NCBI GenBank assembly: GCA_017441295.1
Contig: JAFRYA010000024.1
Location: 1-50,162 of the forward strand
Length of the DNA: 50,162 bases
Direction: 5' to 3'
Source of the DNA: Lachnospiraceae bacterium
GTDB lineage: Bacteria; Bacillota; Clostridia; Lachnospirales; Lachnospiraceae
Position numbers and translations under genes: made by a program
Notes under the pieces: model-generated
The model's input: the letters and a program-made list of their open reading frames with translations, nothing else
Database searches by the model: none
What the model was told of the DNA's origin: nothing
Shown: positions 1 to 9,782 of the stretch, piece by piece
How positions within the stretch are numbered: position 1 is the first letter of the stretch
Layout: each line of letters opens with the position of its first letter

Positions 1-29
1 CCGATCTTCTTTTCTAATTTCGCTAACAT
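1..29 (-). CDS. possible 5' end of a gene leaving the window on the left (partial)
   Basis: Read on the minus strand, an ATG at 29-27 opens a frame that stays open to the window edge (MLAKLEKKI). Nine residues are too few to name a family. The only support is a well-spaced promoter directly upstream (37-65), whose expected transcription start falls on or next to this ATG. There is no Shine-Dalgarno sequence. It could also be the 5' leader of a gene that starts further left. Confidence 0.3.
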
Positions 30-36
30 GTGGGGA

Positions 37-65
37 ATTATATCACATCGATGAAATGGCAACAA
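37..65 (-). promoter_or_regulatory. sigma-A-type promoter, minus strand, for the left-edge gene
   Basis: On the minus strand TTGTTG (65-60) and TATAAT (42-37) are separated by exactly 17 nt. The -10 box ends 7 nt before the ATG at 29, so the transcript would start at or within a few bases of the start codon. It is back to back with the promoter of the activase gene at 131. Confidence 0.5.
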
Positions 66-90
66 TAATAAATAAAGAAATCACAAAATT

Positions 91-121
91 TTCAACCATT
101 TTCTTTTATATAGTGTATAAT
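91..121 (+). promoter_or_regulatory. promoter of the activase gene
   Basis: TATAAT at 116-121 lies 9 nt before the ATG at 131. The -35 region (TTCAAC, 91-96, 19-nt spacer) is weak. No Shine-Dalgarno sequence lies between the -10 box and the start, so the message would have a leader of about 0-3 nt. Confidence 0.5.
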
Positions 122-130
122 ACATAAGCT

Positions 131-3100
131 ATGGATAAATACAGATTAGGTGTCGACATCGGTTCTACAACCGTTAAAGTCGCAATACTTGATGATAATA
201 ACGAAATAAAATATTCTGATTACCGCAGACACTTTGCTAATATCCAGGAGACTCTGGCTGATCTTATCAATGATGCCATGGGTGTTGTGGGTGAATGCAT
301 GGTTTCCCCGGTTATCACCGGTTCCGGCGGACTCACATTATCCAAACATCTCGATACACCGTTTGTACAGGAGGTTGTTGCAGTATCAACTTCCCTTAAG
401 GCAGTTGCGCCTCATACCGACGTGGCTATCGAGCTGGGCGGCGAGGATGCCAAGATCATTTACTTCACAAACGGCATTGAACAAAGAATGAACGGTATCT
501 GCGCCGGCGGCACAGGTTCGTTTATTGACCAGATGGCAGATCTCCTTCAGACAGATTCATCGGGTCTTAATGAGTATGCCAAGAATTACAAGGTCATCTA
601 CCCTATCGCTGCCAGATGCGGTGTTTTCGCTAAGACTGATATCCAGCCTTTGATCAATGAAGGCGCCACCAGGGAAGACCTTTCCGCTTCTATTTTCCAG
701 GCTGTTGTTAACCAGACTATTTCAGGTCTGGCATGCGGTAAACCGATCAGAGGCAATGTAGCTTTCCTTGGCGGTCCGCTCCACTTCCTGTCCGAGCTGA
801 GAAATGCTTTCATCAGAACTCTTAAGCTGGAAGGCGATGCCATCATCCATCCGGAGAACTCTCATCTTTTCGCTGCAGTCGGCGCTGCCATGAATAATGA
901 TCCGGATTATTTAGTAAATATCTCAGATATGTACGAGCAGCTGGCTCATGGAATCAAGATGGCTAATGAGATTTCCAGAATGGAACCTCTGTTCAAAGAT
1001 CAGGAGGAATATGATAAATTCCTGGCCAGACATTCCAAAGCGACCGTTGCCAAGGCTGATATCCGTGATTACCACGGCAAATGCTTCCTCGGCATAGATG
1101 CAGGTTCTACCACTACCAAGATAGCCATTGTAGGTGAGGACGGCACTCTGCTCTGGTCATATTATTCAAATAACAACGGCAGTCCTCTGGCTACCACGAT
1201 CAATGCTTTCGCTGAGCTTAAGCAGATCATGCCTGAGGATGTTAAGATAGTTTACTCATGCTCCACCGGATACGGCGAAGCACTGCTTAAATCTGCCCTT
1301 ATACTCGATGAGGGAGAAGTTGAAACAGTATCTCATTATTATGCTGCCAAGTTCTTCGACCCTTCCGTTGACTGCGTTCTCGACATCGGCGGTCAGGATA
1401 TGAAATATATCCGCATCAAGAACAATGCCATCGACAACGTGCTTCTTAACGAGGCATGTTCATCCGGCTGCGGTTCATTTATTGAGAACTTCGCTACATC
1501 CATGAACTATTCAGTGCAGGATTTCGCCAAGGCGGCTCTCTTTGCTAAACAGCCTACTGACCTCGGTACACGATGCACTGTTTTCATGAATTCAAATGTA
1601 AAGCAGGCTCAAAAGGAAGGCGCTGACATTTCAGAAATTTCAGCAGGTCTTTCCTATTCAGTTATCAAAAACGCTTTATATAAAGTAATCAAGATTGTTG
1701 ATCCTAAGGACCTCGGCAACAGGATCGTTGTTCAGGGCGGCACCTTCTATAACGATTCCATTCTGCGTGCTCTTGAGAAGATCACAGGGCGTGAGGTCGT
1801 AAGGCCTGACATCGCCGGTATTATGGGCGCTTTCGGCGCTGCTCTTATTGCCCGTGAAAGATATGAAGGTCAGGAGACCTCCATGCTTTCATTTGATGAG
1901 ATACTCACTCTGGAATACAAGACTTCTCTGGTCCGCTGCCAGGGATGTACCAATCACTGCCTGCTGACTATCAACAATTTCACAGGCGGCAGGAGATTTA
2001 TTTCCGGCAACAGATGTGAAAAGGGCCTGGGCAAAGAGAAAAAAGACGACTCAGTTCCAAACCTGTTCAAATACAAATATGACAGGCTGTTCGGATATGA
2101 GCCATTGCCTGTTCATGAAGCTCCCCGCGGAATCGTAGGTATCCCAAGAGTTCTGAATATGTATGAGAACTATCCGTTCTGGGCTGTATTCTTTAAGGAG
2201 CTCGGTTATTCAGTAGTTCTTTCTCCTGAATCCAGCAGACATATTTATGAACTGGGTATTGAGTCCATTCCATCTGAATCAGAATGCTACCCAGCCAAAA
2301 TGGCACATGGTCACATTCAGTGGCTTATCGATCAGGATATCAAATTCATCTTCTACCCGAGCATCGCTTATGAGCGTCTGGAGACACCGGATGCCAACAA
2401 CCATTTCAACTGCCCTGTAGTTGCTTCATATCCTGAGAATATCAAGAATAACGTTGAAGATCTCCAGAAGAAAAACGTTGATTTCCTGCATCCTTTCCTG
2501 GCTATGACTGATTACAAGACCTTTACAGAAGGTTTAGTCAGGGTCTTCACCGCTATTGAATATGGTTTCTCATCCATTGAGATCATCAGCGCCGCGAAGA
2601 AAGCATGGAAAGAACTCGAAGATTTCAAACATGATATTGAGCATAAGGGCGAAGAAGTCATCAAATGGATCAAGGACAATAACCGTCAGGGCATTGTTCT
2701 GGCAGGCAGGCCCTACCATCTGGACAACGAGATCAATCACGGTATTCCTGAACTGCTTACTTCTTATGGTGTGGCTGTTCTCACGGAAGACTCTGTTTCA
2801 CATCTTGGCACAGTTGAGCGTCCGCTTATTGTACTTGACCAGTGGATGTACCATTCCAGACTTTACCGCGCTGCCAACTTTGTTAAAACAACTGATTATC
2901 TGAACCTGATCCAGCTGAACTCATTCGGCTGCGGACTGGATGCTGTTACAACAGACGCTGTTAACGATATCCTTACAGGTTCAGGCAAGATATATACAGT
3001 ATTAAAGATTGACGAAGTCAATAATCTCGGAGCCGCCAGGATCAGGATCCGTTCTCTCCTGAGCGCCCTTAATGAAAAGAAAAAAAATCCGGTTGAAAGA

Positions 3101-4366
3101 ACTATTCATTCATCAGCTTATGAACGTGTGGAGTTCACTGAGGAAATGAAGCCTAAATACACTATTCTGGCTCCTCAGATGTCACCTATTCATTTTGAAC
3201 TTATTAAACACGCTTTCAAGACTGCCGGATATGATTTCGTAATCCTGGACAACGATAATAAATCATCCGTAGATGCGGGCCTTAAATACGTAAATAACGA
3301 CGCTTGTTATCCATCCATAATAGTTGTCGGCCAGATGATGGACGCCCTTTTAAGCGGCAAATATGACCTTAATAAGACCGCTCTGATGATCACTCAGACC
3401 GGTGGCGGCTGCCGTGCGTCTAATTACATCGGATTCATCCGACGCGCGCTTAAGAAGGCTGGCATGGAACAGATCCCCGTTATCTCTCTGAGCTTCGGCA
3501 TTGAGAAGAATTCAGGCTTCAAACTTACGCTGCCGCTTGTTTTCAGAGGCCTCTACTCTCTGGTCATCGGCGATGTTTTCATGAAGGTTCTTTACGCAAC
3601 CAGACCATACGAAGCCGTGCCCGGATCAGCAGATGCCTTATATGAGAAATGGAATGCCAAGGTTATTGATGCTATCTATTCGACCAGATTCGGACGCAGA
3701 AAAGTCAAAGAGCTTATCAAAGGCATCGTCAGGGATTTCGATAACCTGCCTCGCAACAACGTCGTAAAACCGCGTGTAGGCGTTGTCGGCGAAATCCTCG
3801 TCAAGTTCATGCCTATGGCAAATAAAGATATTATCAGGCTGTTGGAGAAAGAAGGAGCTGAAGGTGTTATGCCTGACCTGGCGGACTTCCTGCTCTACTG
3901 CTTCCAGAATAATTACTTTAAGGTTGATAATTACAGCGCCAAAAGGAGCCTCGCCGGTATCGCTACTCTCGCGATCAGGTTTATGGAATACCTGAGAGCT
4001 CCGGCCAATAAAGAATTAAGAAAGAGCAAGCACTTCGTGCCTGCATCAGAGATAGGGCACCTCGCCAATATGGCTAAGGATTTCGTATCCCTCGGCAATC
4101 AGTCTGGTGAAGGCTGGTTCCTGACAGGAGAAATGTTGGAGCTTATTAATTCAGGCGTTCCTAACATCGTATGCGTTCAGCCATTCGGCTGTCTGCCAAA
4201 CCATGTTGTAGGCAAAGGTGTTATCAAGAACCTGAGATATTCTCATCCGGAAGCCAACATAGTAGCTATCGACTATGATCCGGGAGCCAGTGATGTAAAC
4301 CAGCTGAACCGAATCAAACTGATGCTGGCCACGGCTAAAAACAACTTAAAGAACAAAGATAAATAA
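131..4366 (+). CDS. 2-hydroxyacyl-CoA dehydratase activase-related fusion protein (two BadF/HgdC-type ATPase domains plus HgdB-like part)
   Basis: A protein of 1411 aa. Two ASKHA-fold ATPase domains of the BadF/BadG/BcrA/HgdC family are visible. The first begins at about residue 6 ([14 protein letters not shown]), with ELGGEDAKI and the cysteine loop CAGGTGSF. The second begins at about residue 318 ([14 protein letters not shown]), with [10 protein letters not shown] and ACSSGCGSF. The remaining ~750 residues resemble the DUF2229/HgdB-like region of large activase-related proteins and have many Cys. HgdC-type activases are [4Fe-4S] ATPases that inject an electron into 2-hydroxyacyl-CoA dehydratases. 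The substrate of the large fused form is not established, and no dehydratase subunit genes lie next to it. The start is fixed by the conserved N-terminus; there is no ribosome-binding site. A bidirectional terminator follows. The length is typical for the fused family. Likely cytoplasmic and oxygen-sensitive. Confidence 0.88.
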   Translation: MDKYRLGVDIGSTTVKVAILDDNNEIKYSDYRRHFANIQETLADLINDAMGVVGECMVSPVITGSGGLTLSKHLDTPFVQEVVAVSTSLKAVAPHTDVAIELGGEDAKIIYFTNGIEQRMNGICAGGTGSFIDQMADLLQTDSSGLNEYAKNYKVIYPIAARCGVFAKTDIQPLINEGATREDLSASIFQAVVNQTISGLACGKPIRGNVAFLGGPLHFLSELRNAFIRTLKLEGDAIIHPENSHLFAAVGAAMNNDPDYLVNISDMYEQLAHGIKMANEISRMEPLFKDQEEYDKFLARHSKATVAKADIRDYHGKCFLGIDAGSTTTKIAIVGEDGTLLWSYYSNNNGSPLATTINAFAELKQIMPEDVKIVYSCSTGYGEALLKSALILDEGEVETVSHYYAAKFFDPSVDCVLDIGGQDMKYIRIKNNAIDNVLLNEACSSGCGSFIENFATSMNYSVQDFAKAALFAKQPTDLGTRCTVFMNSNVKQAQKEGADISEISAGLSYSVIKNALYKVIKIVDPKDLGNRIVVQGGTFYNDSILRALEKITGREVVRPDIAGIMGAFGAALIARERYEGQETSMLSFDEILTLEYKTSLVRCQGCTNHCLLTINNFTGGRRFISGNRCEKGLGKEKKDDSVPNLFKYKYDRLFGYEPLPVHEAPRGIVGIPRVLNMYENYPFWAVFFKELGYSVVLSPESSRHIYELGIESIPSESECYPAKMAHGHIQWLIDQDIKFIFYPSIAYERLETPDANNHFNCPVVASYPENIKNNVEDLQKKNVDFLHPFLAMTDYKTFTEGLVRVFTAIEYGFSSIEIISAAKKAWKELEDFKHDIEHKGEEVIKWIKDNNRQGIVLAGRPYHLDNEINHGIPELLTSYGVAVLTEDSVSHLGTVERPLIVLDQWMYHSRLYRAANFVKTTDYLNLIQLNSFGCGLDAVTTDAVNDILTGSGKIYTVLKIDEVNNLGAARIRIRSLLSALNEKKKNPVERTIHSSAYERVEFTEEMKPKYTILAPQMSPIHFELIKHAFKTAGYDFVILDNDNKSSVDAGLKYVNNDACYPSIIVVGQMMDALLSGKYDLNKTALMITQTGGGCRASNYIGFIRRALKKAGMEQIPVISLSFGIEKNSGFKLTLPLVFRGLYSLVIGDVFMKVLYATRPYEAVPGSADALYEKWNAKVIDAIYSTRFGRRKVKELIKGIVRDFDNLPRNNVVKPRVGVVGEILVKFMPMANKDIIRLLEKEGAEGVMPDLADFLLYCFQNNYFKVDNYSAKRSLAGIATLAIRFMEYLRAPANKELRKSKHFVPASEIGHLANMAKDFVSLGNQSGEGWFLTGEMLELINSGVPNIVCVQPFGCLPNHVVGKGVIKNLRYSHPEANIVAIDYDPGASDVNQLNRIKLMLATAKNNLKNKDK

Positions 4367-4371
4367 AAAAG

Positions 4372-4399
4372 GATCTGCCGTAAAAGGCAGATCTTTTTA
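4372..4399. terminator. bidirectional intrinsic terminator between activase and ung
   Basis: An 8-bp perfect stem GATCTGCC/GGCAGATC (4372-4379, 4386-4393) with a 6-nt loop is followed by TTTTT on the plus strand. It is preceded by AAAAAA, which gives a U-tract on the minus strand. It separates the convergent activase and ung genes. Confidence 0.85.
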
Positions 4400-5071
4400 T
4401 ATATTTTCTATTTGCCAGTCAATCGGCTCAACTCCGTGACGGACCAGGAATTCATTACATTTCGAAAAATGTCTGCATCCCATGAATCCTCTGGCTGCCG
4501 AGAGCGGGCTCGGATGCGCTGCTTCAAGAATCAGGTGATTTGGATTTGTAAGCATTGACTTCTTGGCCCTGGCAGGGTTCCCCCACAACATAAATACTAT
4601 AGGCCTGTCAACGTTATTGACGATCCTGATAACTGCATCAGTAAATTCTTCCCAGCCGATTCCCCTGTGAGAGAACGCCTGGTGAGCCCTTACAGTAAGG
4701 ACGGTATTCAGCAGCAGTACTCCCTGCTCTGCCCATTTGTTTAAGTAGCCATTATTAGGAATGTAGCATCCCAGGTCTGTATTCAGCTCTTTATAAATAT
4801 TTACCAGGGATGGAGGTGTCTCCACACCAGGTTTAACAGAGAAACACAGGCCATGTGCCTGACCGTCATTGTGGTAAGGATCCTGTCCCAGAATAACAAC
4901 TTTGACGTTAGCAAGCGGTGTCAGGTGGAAGGCATTAAAAATATCATCCGCTGCCGGGAATATCTTATAAGTTTTATATTCCTGGTAAACTTTGAGATAT
5001 AACTGTTTATAATATGGCTTCGCAAATTCGGGCCTCAATGGCTCCAGCCAGTCGTTACTTATCGGAGGCAT
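4397..5071 (-). CDS. ung: uracil-DNA glycosylase, family 1
   Basis: A protein of 224 aa, the usual length of family-1 UDG. It removes uracil from DNA as the first step of base-excision repair. The water-activating loop GQDPYHN (Asp about 64) and the HPSPLS motif near residue 186 are both intact. The chosen ATG at 5071 has AGGAGG seven bases upstream; a nine-residue extension to 5098 lacks one. It overlaps the 3' end of the histidine kinase gene by 17 nt, so it is the last gene of a response regulator-kinase-ung unit. It is unusual for a housekeeping repair gene to sit behind a two-component system; nothing in the sequence says the kinase regulates repair. Confidence 0.95.
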   Translation of the reverse strand: MPPISNDWLEPLRPEFAKPYYKQLYLKVYQEYKTYKIFPAADDIFNAFHLTPLANVKVVILGQDPYHNDGQAHGLCFSVKPGVETPPSLVNIYKELNTDLGCYIPNNGYLNKWAEQGVLLLNTVLTVRAHQAFSHRGIGWEEFTDAVIRIVNNVDRPIVFMLWGNPARAKKSMLTNPNHLILEAAHPSPLSAARGFMGCRHFSKCNEFLVRHGVEPIDWQIENI

Positions 5072-6653
5072 CTTTTTTCCTCCTGTTATTAAATACATTT
5101 GTTGTTGACTTCCAGATAGGCAGGTCAGTCAGTTTAACCCTGGCGACCTTATCCGGCTTGGTCTTCTTGTCAGGATCGCTCGGCTGAGCAGCTGAGGCAG
5201 CTTCCAGATCGATCCAGAAAGCAACGCCTTCGTCAGTATTATATACACCGCATTCCCTCTCAAGAGAATCAGCAATAGCCTTAACGATCGACAGGCCTAA
5301 TCCGCTGCCGCCGTATGCCCTGGTTCTGGCCTTGTCAACCTTATAGAATTTGCCCCAAAGTTTCTCCATTTCCTCATCAGGTATTTTTTCGCCTGAGTTG
5401 AAAACAGTCACGCGGACATTCTCCTGAATCTGCTCAACGTTGATCCTGATAATCTTCTTGTCATCGAGATGATTAAGAGCATTATTGAAATAATTTACCA
5501 GCACCTCTTCAAACAGGAACTCATCGGTCCATACATATACTGTGTTCTTGTTGTTGAAGTATATCTTTGCTTTATGTTCATCAATAACGATGGACATAGT
5601 GTTCAGGAAACCATCAATTACTTCGACAATATTAAACCTCTCGAGATTGACTTCGCCTGCACCCTGTTCAAGCTGGTTCAGCGTAGCGAGACGTTTAACC
5701 AGCAGATTCATTTTCTCTGCTTCATCGATAATAACGTCGCAGTAATATTCACGGTCTTCAGGGCTGTCGCTGATGCCTTCCTTCAAACCTTCAGCATAAC
5801 CGGATATCAGTGCAATAGGTGTCTTCAGTTCATGCGAAACGTCAGACATGTATTTCTTGCGGGCTTCTTCGAGCTCGGTCTTTGCCTTTAATTCGTTTTT
5901 CAGATTAAGGTTGGTGGATTTAAGCTCAGAAATGGTTTTCTCCAGTTTCTGTGAGAGCTCATAAATATTATCACCGATTATACCCAGCTCATCTTTATAC
6001 TTGGATTTGGTCTCATATTTGATATCATAATCACCTTCATTGGCCTTCTGGACAACAGTCGCCAGATTTCGTATTGGTTTTACGAACCTTCTGGTGACCA
6101 GTATCATCAGGATTGAAGAGAAAATGATAAGTATGGCACATACGTAACAGAAGAATGTCAGAATAGCGTTTATATTGTTCCTTAATCCTGAGAATGACGA
6201 TCTGGCAATAAATGCGTTGCCATTATCAATAAAGCCCCACATAATGAGGTAGTCTGCTTCATTCTTGTCATTAAAGGATTGAATAACTGTAAAATGATCA
6301 GTCTGAGCTATAGTTTTGAATTGTTTAGACTGTCCGAACAACACTTCATCCAGACTTTCAGATAACAGGATAAGGTTTCCATAAGCAAAGATAACTTTGC
6401 CTGCCGGATTCCTGATCAGCAGTGTGATTGTGTTCTCTTCACAGATACTTGACAGCGTGACACTGTGATCTGTTTCATCATCGTTTTCATATAAAGAGGA
6501 AATGCTGTCATATACTTTCAGCATTTCTCTCTGTTTAACATTAGTATAGAAACTGTTGGCAAATGTAAAACACAGGCTGATACATATCAAATATGTCAGA
6601 AGTCCTGAAATAATGAATGTAAAAGCTGTTTTAGCATTCAGAGAACGAGACAT
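5055..6653 (-). CDS. membrane sensor histidine kinase
   Basis: A protein of 532 aa. A first membrane helix (about residues 10-33), an extracellular sensor region (about 34-160) and a second helix (about 163-187) precede a HAMP linker (about 188-240). A HisKA domain follows with phospho-acceptor His274 in SHELKTPIAL. The HATPase domain has an N-box (NYFNNALNH) and G-box (GSGLGLSIVKAIA). A ~50-residue charged tail follows the ATPase domain. Its partner is the response regulator 17 nt upstream. AAAGAGG precedes the ATG. The extracellular ligand cannot be told from the sequence. Confidence 0.93.
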   Translation of the reverse strand: MSRSLNAKTAFTFIISGLLTYLICISLCFTFANSFYTNVKQREMLKVYDSISSLYENDDETDHSVTLSSICEENTITLLIRNPAGKVIFAYGNLILLSESLDEVLFGQSKQFKTIAQTDHFTVIQSFNDKNEADYLIMWGFIDNGNAFIARSSFSGLRNNINAILTFFCYVCAILIIFSSILMILVTRRFVKPIRNLATVVQKANEGDYDIKYETKSKYKDELGIIGDNIYELSQKLEKTISELKSTNLNLKNELKAKTELEEARKKYMSDVSHELKTPIALISGYAEGLKEGISDSPEDREYYCDVIIDEAEKMNLLVKRLATLNQLEQGAGEVNLERFNIVEVIDGFLNTMSIVIDEHKAKIYFNNKNTVYVWTDEFLFEEVLVNYFNNALNHLDDKKIIRINVEQIQENVRVTVFNSGEKIPDEEMEKLWGKFYKVDKARTRAYGGSGLGLSIVKAIADSLERECGVYNTDEGVAFWIDLEAASAAQPSDPDKKTKPDKVARVKLTDLPIWKSTTNVFNNRRKKDASDK

Positions 6654-6670
6654 TCAAAACCTCTTTCTGA

Positions 6671-7348
6671 TCAATCAACCTCGAATTTATATCCCATTCC
6701 CCATATTGTCTTGATATATTCACCGCAAGGACCCAGCTTGCTGCGGATCTTCTTGACATGGGTGTCAATTGTTCTGGCATCACCGAAATAATCGTAGTTC
6801 CAAACGCTGTTGAGAATCTTTTCACGGGACAATGCGATACCTTTATTCTCAACGAAATAGCAAAGCAGTTCAAACTCCTTGAAGCTCAGTTCAACAGGCT
6901 CACCGTCAACAGTAACGATGTGTGAAGTCTTATTGATCTCCAGCTTGCCGGCCTGAATGATATCCACTTCATTGAGTTTGTTGGCACGTCTTAAGATAGC
7001 ATCGATTCTGGCAACGAGGATCTTAGGGCTGAATGGTTTGGAAATATACTCATCAATACCCAGCTCAAATCCCAGGAGCTCGTCCATTTCATCACCTTTA
7101 GCTGTCAGCATGATGATAGGGACCTTGGAAAACTTTCTGATCTCGCGGCAGGTCTCCCAGCCGTCCATTTTAGGCATCATAATGTCCAGGATAACGAGGT
7201 CGATTTTGTTATCCTTGTACATTATATCCAGGGCTTCCTCACCGTCACCGGCCTCTATAACAATATAATCTTTCGCAACGAGGAAGTCCTTAACGATTTT
7301 CCTCATTCTGGCTTCGTCATCAACAACTAAAATTTTAAGATCGTTCAT
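6671..7348 (-). CDS. OmpR/PhoB-family response regulator
   Basis: A protein of 225 aa with the standard layout. The receiver domain (1-~120) has the acidic pair DDE near residue 10, phospho-acceptor Asp55 in VILDIMMP and a Lys in SKPFSP. It is followed by a winged-helix DNA-binding domain of the OmpR type (about 130-225, ending GMGYKFEVD). The ATG at 7348 is chosen because AGAGGG lies just upstream and the receiver begins there; an in-frame start at 7390 would overlap a TATAAT box (7390-7395). It is first in an operon with the kinase and ung. Confidence 0.95.
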   Translation of the reverse strand: MNDLKILVVDDEARMRKIVKDFLVAKDYIVIEAGDGEEALDIMYKDNKIDLVILDIMMPKMDGWETCREIRKFSKVPIIMLTAKGDEMDELLGFELGIDEYISKPFSPKILVARIDAILRRANKLNEVDIIQAGKLEINKTSHIVTVDGEPVELSFKEFELLCYFVENKGIALSREKILNSVWNYDYFGDARTIDTHVKKIRSKLGPCGEYIKTIWGMGYKFEVD

Positions 7349-7389
7349 AGTACCCTCTCGCTTAAAAATAATACTATTGTATGCTAACA

Positions 7390-7395
7390 ATTATA
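7390..7395 (-). promoter_or_regulatory. -10 box of the two-component operon
   Basis: TATAAT on the minus strand, 41 nt before the response regulator start, with no convincing -35 hexamer. It gives a conventional leader carrying AGAGGG. It lies in the 63-bp gap after mntP, where no terminator is visible. Confidence 0.4.
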
Positions 7396-7411
7396 TGTGA
7401 AGAAAATATGA

Positions 7412-7987
7412 CTAAAAGCTAATGATCCCCAGGTGTTCCAGCAAAATTTTAACGCCCAGGAGAATGAGTATTATGCCTCCTGCTATTTCAGCCTTAGTGC
7501 GGAACCGGCTGCCAAAGAAATTTCCTATTATTACACCAATAAATGACAAAACAAATGTCACGCAGCCGATAATGCTTATGGACGACCAAATATTGATTTC
7601 AAGGAGTCCAAATGTAATGCCTACAGCCAACGCGTCAATGCTGGTAGCAACTGCCAGGACAAAGAGCTCACCGATTTTGAATCTGAATGCCGGCTCTTCA
7701 TCCGGATGTCTGCTCTCTTTAATCGCGTCAATGATCATTTTAACACCGATGATCAGTAATAAAGCAAATGCGATCCAGTGATCATACGCTTTAATGTACT
7801 TTTCAAAGCGGCTGCTGACGAACCATCCGATCAGCGGCATCAGCGCCTGAAAAACACCAAAAAAAAGAGCTATTATGATGCCATATTTAATGCTCAGCTT
7901 CTTCATGGACAAGCCCTTGCACAAAGCAACGGCAAAGGCGTCCATTGACAGCCCGACAGCGATTATTAAGACTTCCCAAATACTCAT
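7412..7987 (-). CDS. mntP: manganese efflux pump MntP
   Basis: A protein of 191 aa with six predicted membrane helices and the duplicated MntP signature: GLSMDAFAVALCKG near residue 12 and ATSIDALAVGITFG near residue 113, each with an intramembrane Asp. It exports Mn(II) across the cytoplasmic membrane. The conserved N-terminus (MSIWEVLIIAVGLSMDAFAV) fixes the start, which lacks a Shine-Dalgarno sequence; an extended -10 box lies only 6 nt upstream. There is therefore no room for the yybP-ykoY Mn riboswitch that often controls this family. It diverges from rqcH across 52 bp. Confidence 0.92.
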   Translation of the reverse strand: MSIWEVLIIAVGLSMDAFAVALCKGLSMKKLSIKYGIIIALFFGVFQALMPLIGWFVSSRFEKYIKAYDHWIAFALLLIIGVKMIIDAIKESRHPDEEPAFRFKIGELFVLAVATSIDALAVGITFGLLEINIWSSISIIGCVTFVLSFIGVIIGNFFGSRFRTKAEIAGGIILILLGVKILLEHLGIISF

Positions 7988-7993
7988 GGAACC

Positions 7994-8021
7994 ATATTAG
8001 CACATTGAAATTAAAATTCAA
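7994..8021 (-). promoter_or_regulatory. extended -10 promoter of mntP
   Basis: On the minus strand TTGAAT (8021-8016), a 16-nt spacer, then TGC-TAATAT (8002-7994), an extended -10 element. The -10 box ends 6 nt before the mntP ATG, so the message is predicted to be leaderless. It interlocks with the opposite-strand rqcH -10 box at 8023-8028. Confidence 0.55.
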
Positions 8022-8022
8022 A

Positions 8023-8028
8023 TATAAT
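8023..8028 (+). promoter_or_regulatory. -10 box of rqcH
   Basis: TATAAT 11 nt before the rqcH ATG, with no recognisable -35 box at normal spacing and no Shine-Dalgarno sequence. It abuts the -35 box of the divergent mntP promoter. Confidence 0.45.
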
Positions 8029-8039
8029 ATAGTTATTGC

Positions 8040-9782
8040 ATGGCATTTGACGGAAGCGTTGTATGCGCGCTGGTTAACGAACTTAATAATGAGCTGGCAG
8101 GCGGAGGCATTTCTAAGATAATACAGCCCGAGAAAGATGAACTGCTGCTGACTATCAAGAAAGACGGAGTCACCAAGAGACTCTTTATTTCTGTTAACCC
8201 GTCTCTGCCCGCAGCTTATATGGCTGAACAGAATATTACAGCGCCTCTGAACGCTCCTGCTTTCTGCATGTTTCTCAGGAAACACATTCAGGGCGGACGC
8301 ATCATCTCTGTTTCTCAGCCTTCCCTTGAAAGGATCATCGATATTGAAATCGAGCATTATGATGAAATGGGAGACCTTAAGAGGAAGATCCTGACCGCTG
8401 AGCTCATGGGCAAGCACTCAAATATTATTTTCAGGTCAGAAGACCGCATCCTTGACAGCATCAAGCATGTATCTTCACTGGTCAGCTCCGTCAGGGAAGT
8501 ACTGCCAGGCAGAGATTATTTCGTCCCTTTTGCAGACAGCAAGTGCGATCCATTTACGATTGAAAAGAACGAATTCTTAAGTAGCGTTTTTGGTGAGAAC
8601 CAGAAGCTTTCTAAAGCTATTTATACAAGTATCACCGGCTTCAGCCCTGATTTGGCAGAAGAAATCGCTTATATGGCCGGACTGGATTCTGACCGTATGA
8701 CATGCGACATGACACCTACTGAGCAGGCTGCAGTCTTTGATGCTTTCGCTGCTATCAGAAACAGACTATCTGCCAAAGATTTCCATCCGCACATTGTTAT
8801 TGAGAACGGCAGACCCGAGTCTTTCGGTGTGCTGGAGCTTTCTATAAATGCTGGCCTGGAGCGTGATGATTGCTCTTCTGTATCTGAAATGCTGATCAGA
8901 TTTTACAGCAAGAGACAGTTCTATACTGTTATGCGTCAGAAAACCGCGGATCTCAGACAGATTACACAGAATCTGCTTACGAAGAATTACAAAAAGTATG
9001 ATCTGCAGCTAAAACAGCTCAAAGATACTGAAAAGCGTGATAAATACAAGGTCTACGGCGAACTGCTTACTGCCTATGGCTACTCTGTAGAGCCTAAATC
9101 AACATCATTTAAGACTGTCAATTTCTATACAAATGAAGAAGTAACCATACCTCTTGACCCCGAACTGTCGGCAATTGACAACGGCAAGAAATATTATGAG
9201 AAATACAGCAAGCTGAAAAGGACATATAATGCCCTGACAGAGATCATCAGTCAGACTGAAAGCGAGATTGCTCATCTGGAATCCATTTCGCTGTCAATTG
9301 ATAATGCGCGTAATGAAGCTGACATCTCAGATATCAAGAACGAAATGACAGAATGCGGCTATATTAAGAGCAAAGGCACTCACAAAACAGCCAAAGCCGT
9401 CAAGTCCCTGCCTATGCATTTCATTTCTTCTGATGGTTATGATATTTACGTAGGTAAGAATAATTATCAGAATGAATATATTTCTTTCAAGGTGGCTGAC
9501 AATGATGACTGGTGGTTCCATGCAAAAAATATTCCCGGATCGCACGTCATCTTGAAGTGCGCCGGGAAAGAAGTGTCAGATAAAGCATTTGAAGAAGCCG
9601 CCAGCCTGGCTGCGCACTTCTCTAAAGCGAATGAAAATGACAAAGTTGAAATAGATTATATCCAGAAAAAGTTCTTAAAGAAGCCTCCAAAAGCAATGCC
9701 TGGCTTTGTTATCTATCACAAGAACTATTCTATGTATGCCTCAACTGATATAAGCAGCATCACAGAGGTCAGTCCTTCTTAA
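8040..9782 (+). CDS. rqcH: ribosome-associated quality control protein RqcH (NFACT family, formerly FbpA-like)
   Basis: A protein of 580 aa, the full length of bacterial NFACT proteins. It has an NFACT-N domain (about 1-270, MAFDGSVVCALVNELNNEL), a central coiled-coil region (about 290-430) and an NFACT-R domain near 465-560 (DDWWFHAKNIPGSHVI). In Bacillota RqcH binds obstructed 50S subunits and recruits tRNA-Ala to add alanine tails to stalled chains. The older name fibronectin-binding protein A reflects a secondary activity. The start has no ribosome-binding site. The last 14 bp overlap the end of recN on the other strand. Confidence 0.93.
   Translation: MAFDGSVVCALVNELNNELAGGGISKIIQPEKDELLLTIKKDGVTKRLFISVNPSLPAAYMAEQNITAPLNAPAFCMFLRKHIQGGRIISVSQPSLERIIDIEIEHYDEMGDLKRKILTAELMGKHSNIIFRSEDRILDSIKHVSSLVSSVREVLPGRDYFVPFADSKCDPFTIEKNEFLSSVFGENQKLSKAIYTSITGFSPDLAEEIAYMAGLDSDRMTCDMTPTEQAAVFDAFAAIRNRLSAKDFHPHIVIENGRPESFGVLELSINAGLERDDCSSVSEMLIRFYSKRQFYTVMRQKTADLRQITQNLLTKNYKKYDLQLKQLKDTEKRDKYKVYGELLTAYGYSVEPKSTSFKTVNFYTNEEVTIPLDPELSAIDNGKKYYEKYSKLKRTYNALTEIISQTESEIAHLESISLSIDNARNEADISDIKNEMTECGYIKSKGTHKTAKAVKSLPMHFISSDGYDIYVGKNNYQNEYISFKVADNDDWWFHAKNIPGSHVILKCAGKEVSDKAFEEAASLAAHFSKANENDKVEIDYIQKKFLKKPPKAMPGFVIYHKNYSMYASTDISSITEVSPS

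Noticed and set aside
7887..8417. 176-codon minus-strand frame across the mntP/rqcH promoter region
   Set aside because: It overlaps the starts of two well-supported genes and their promoters and has no family resemblance.
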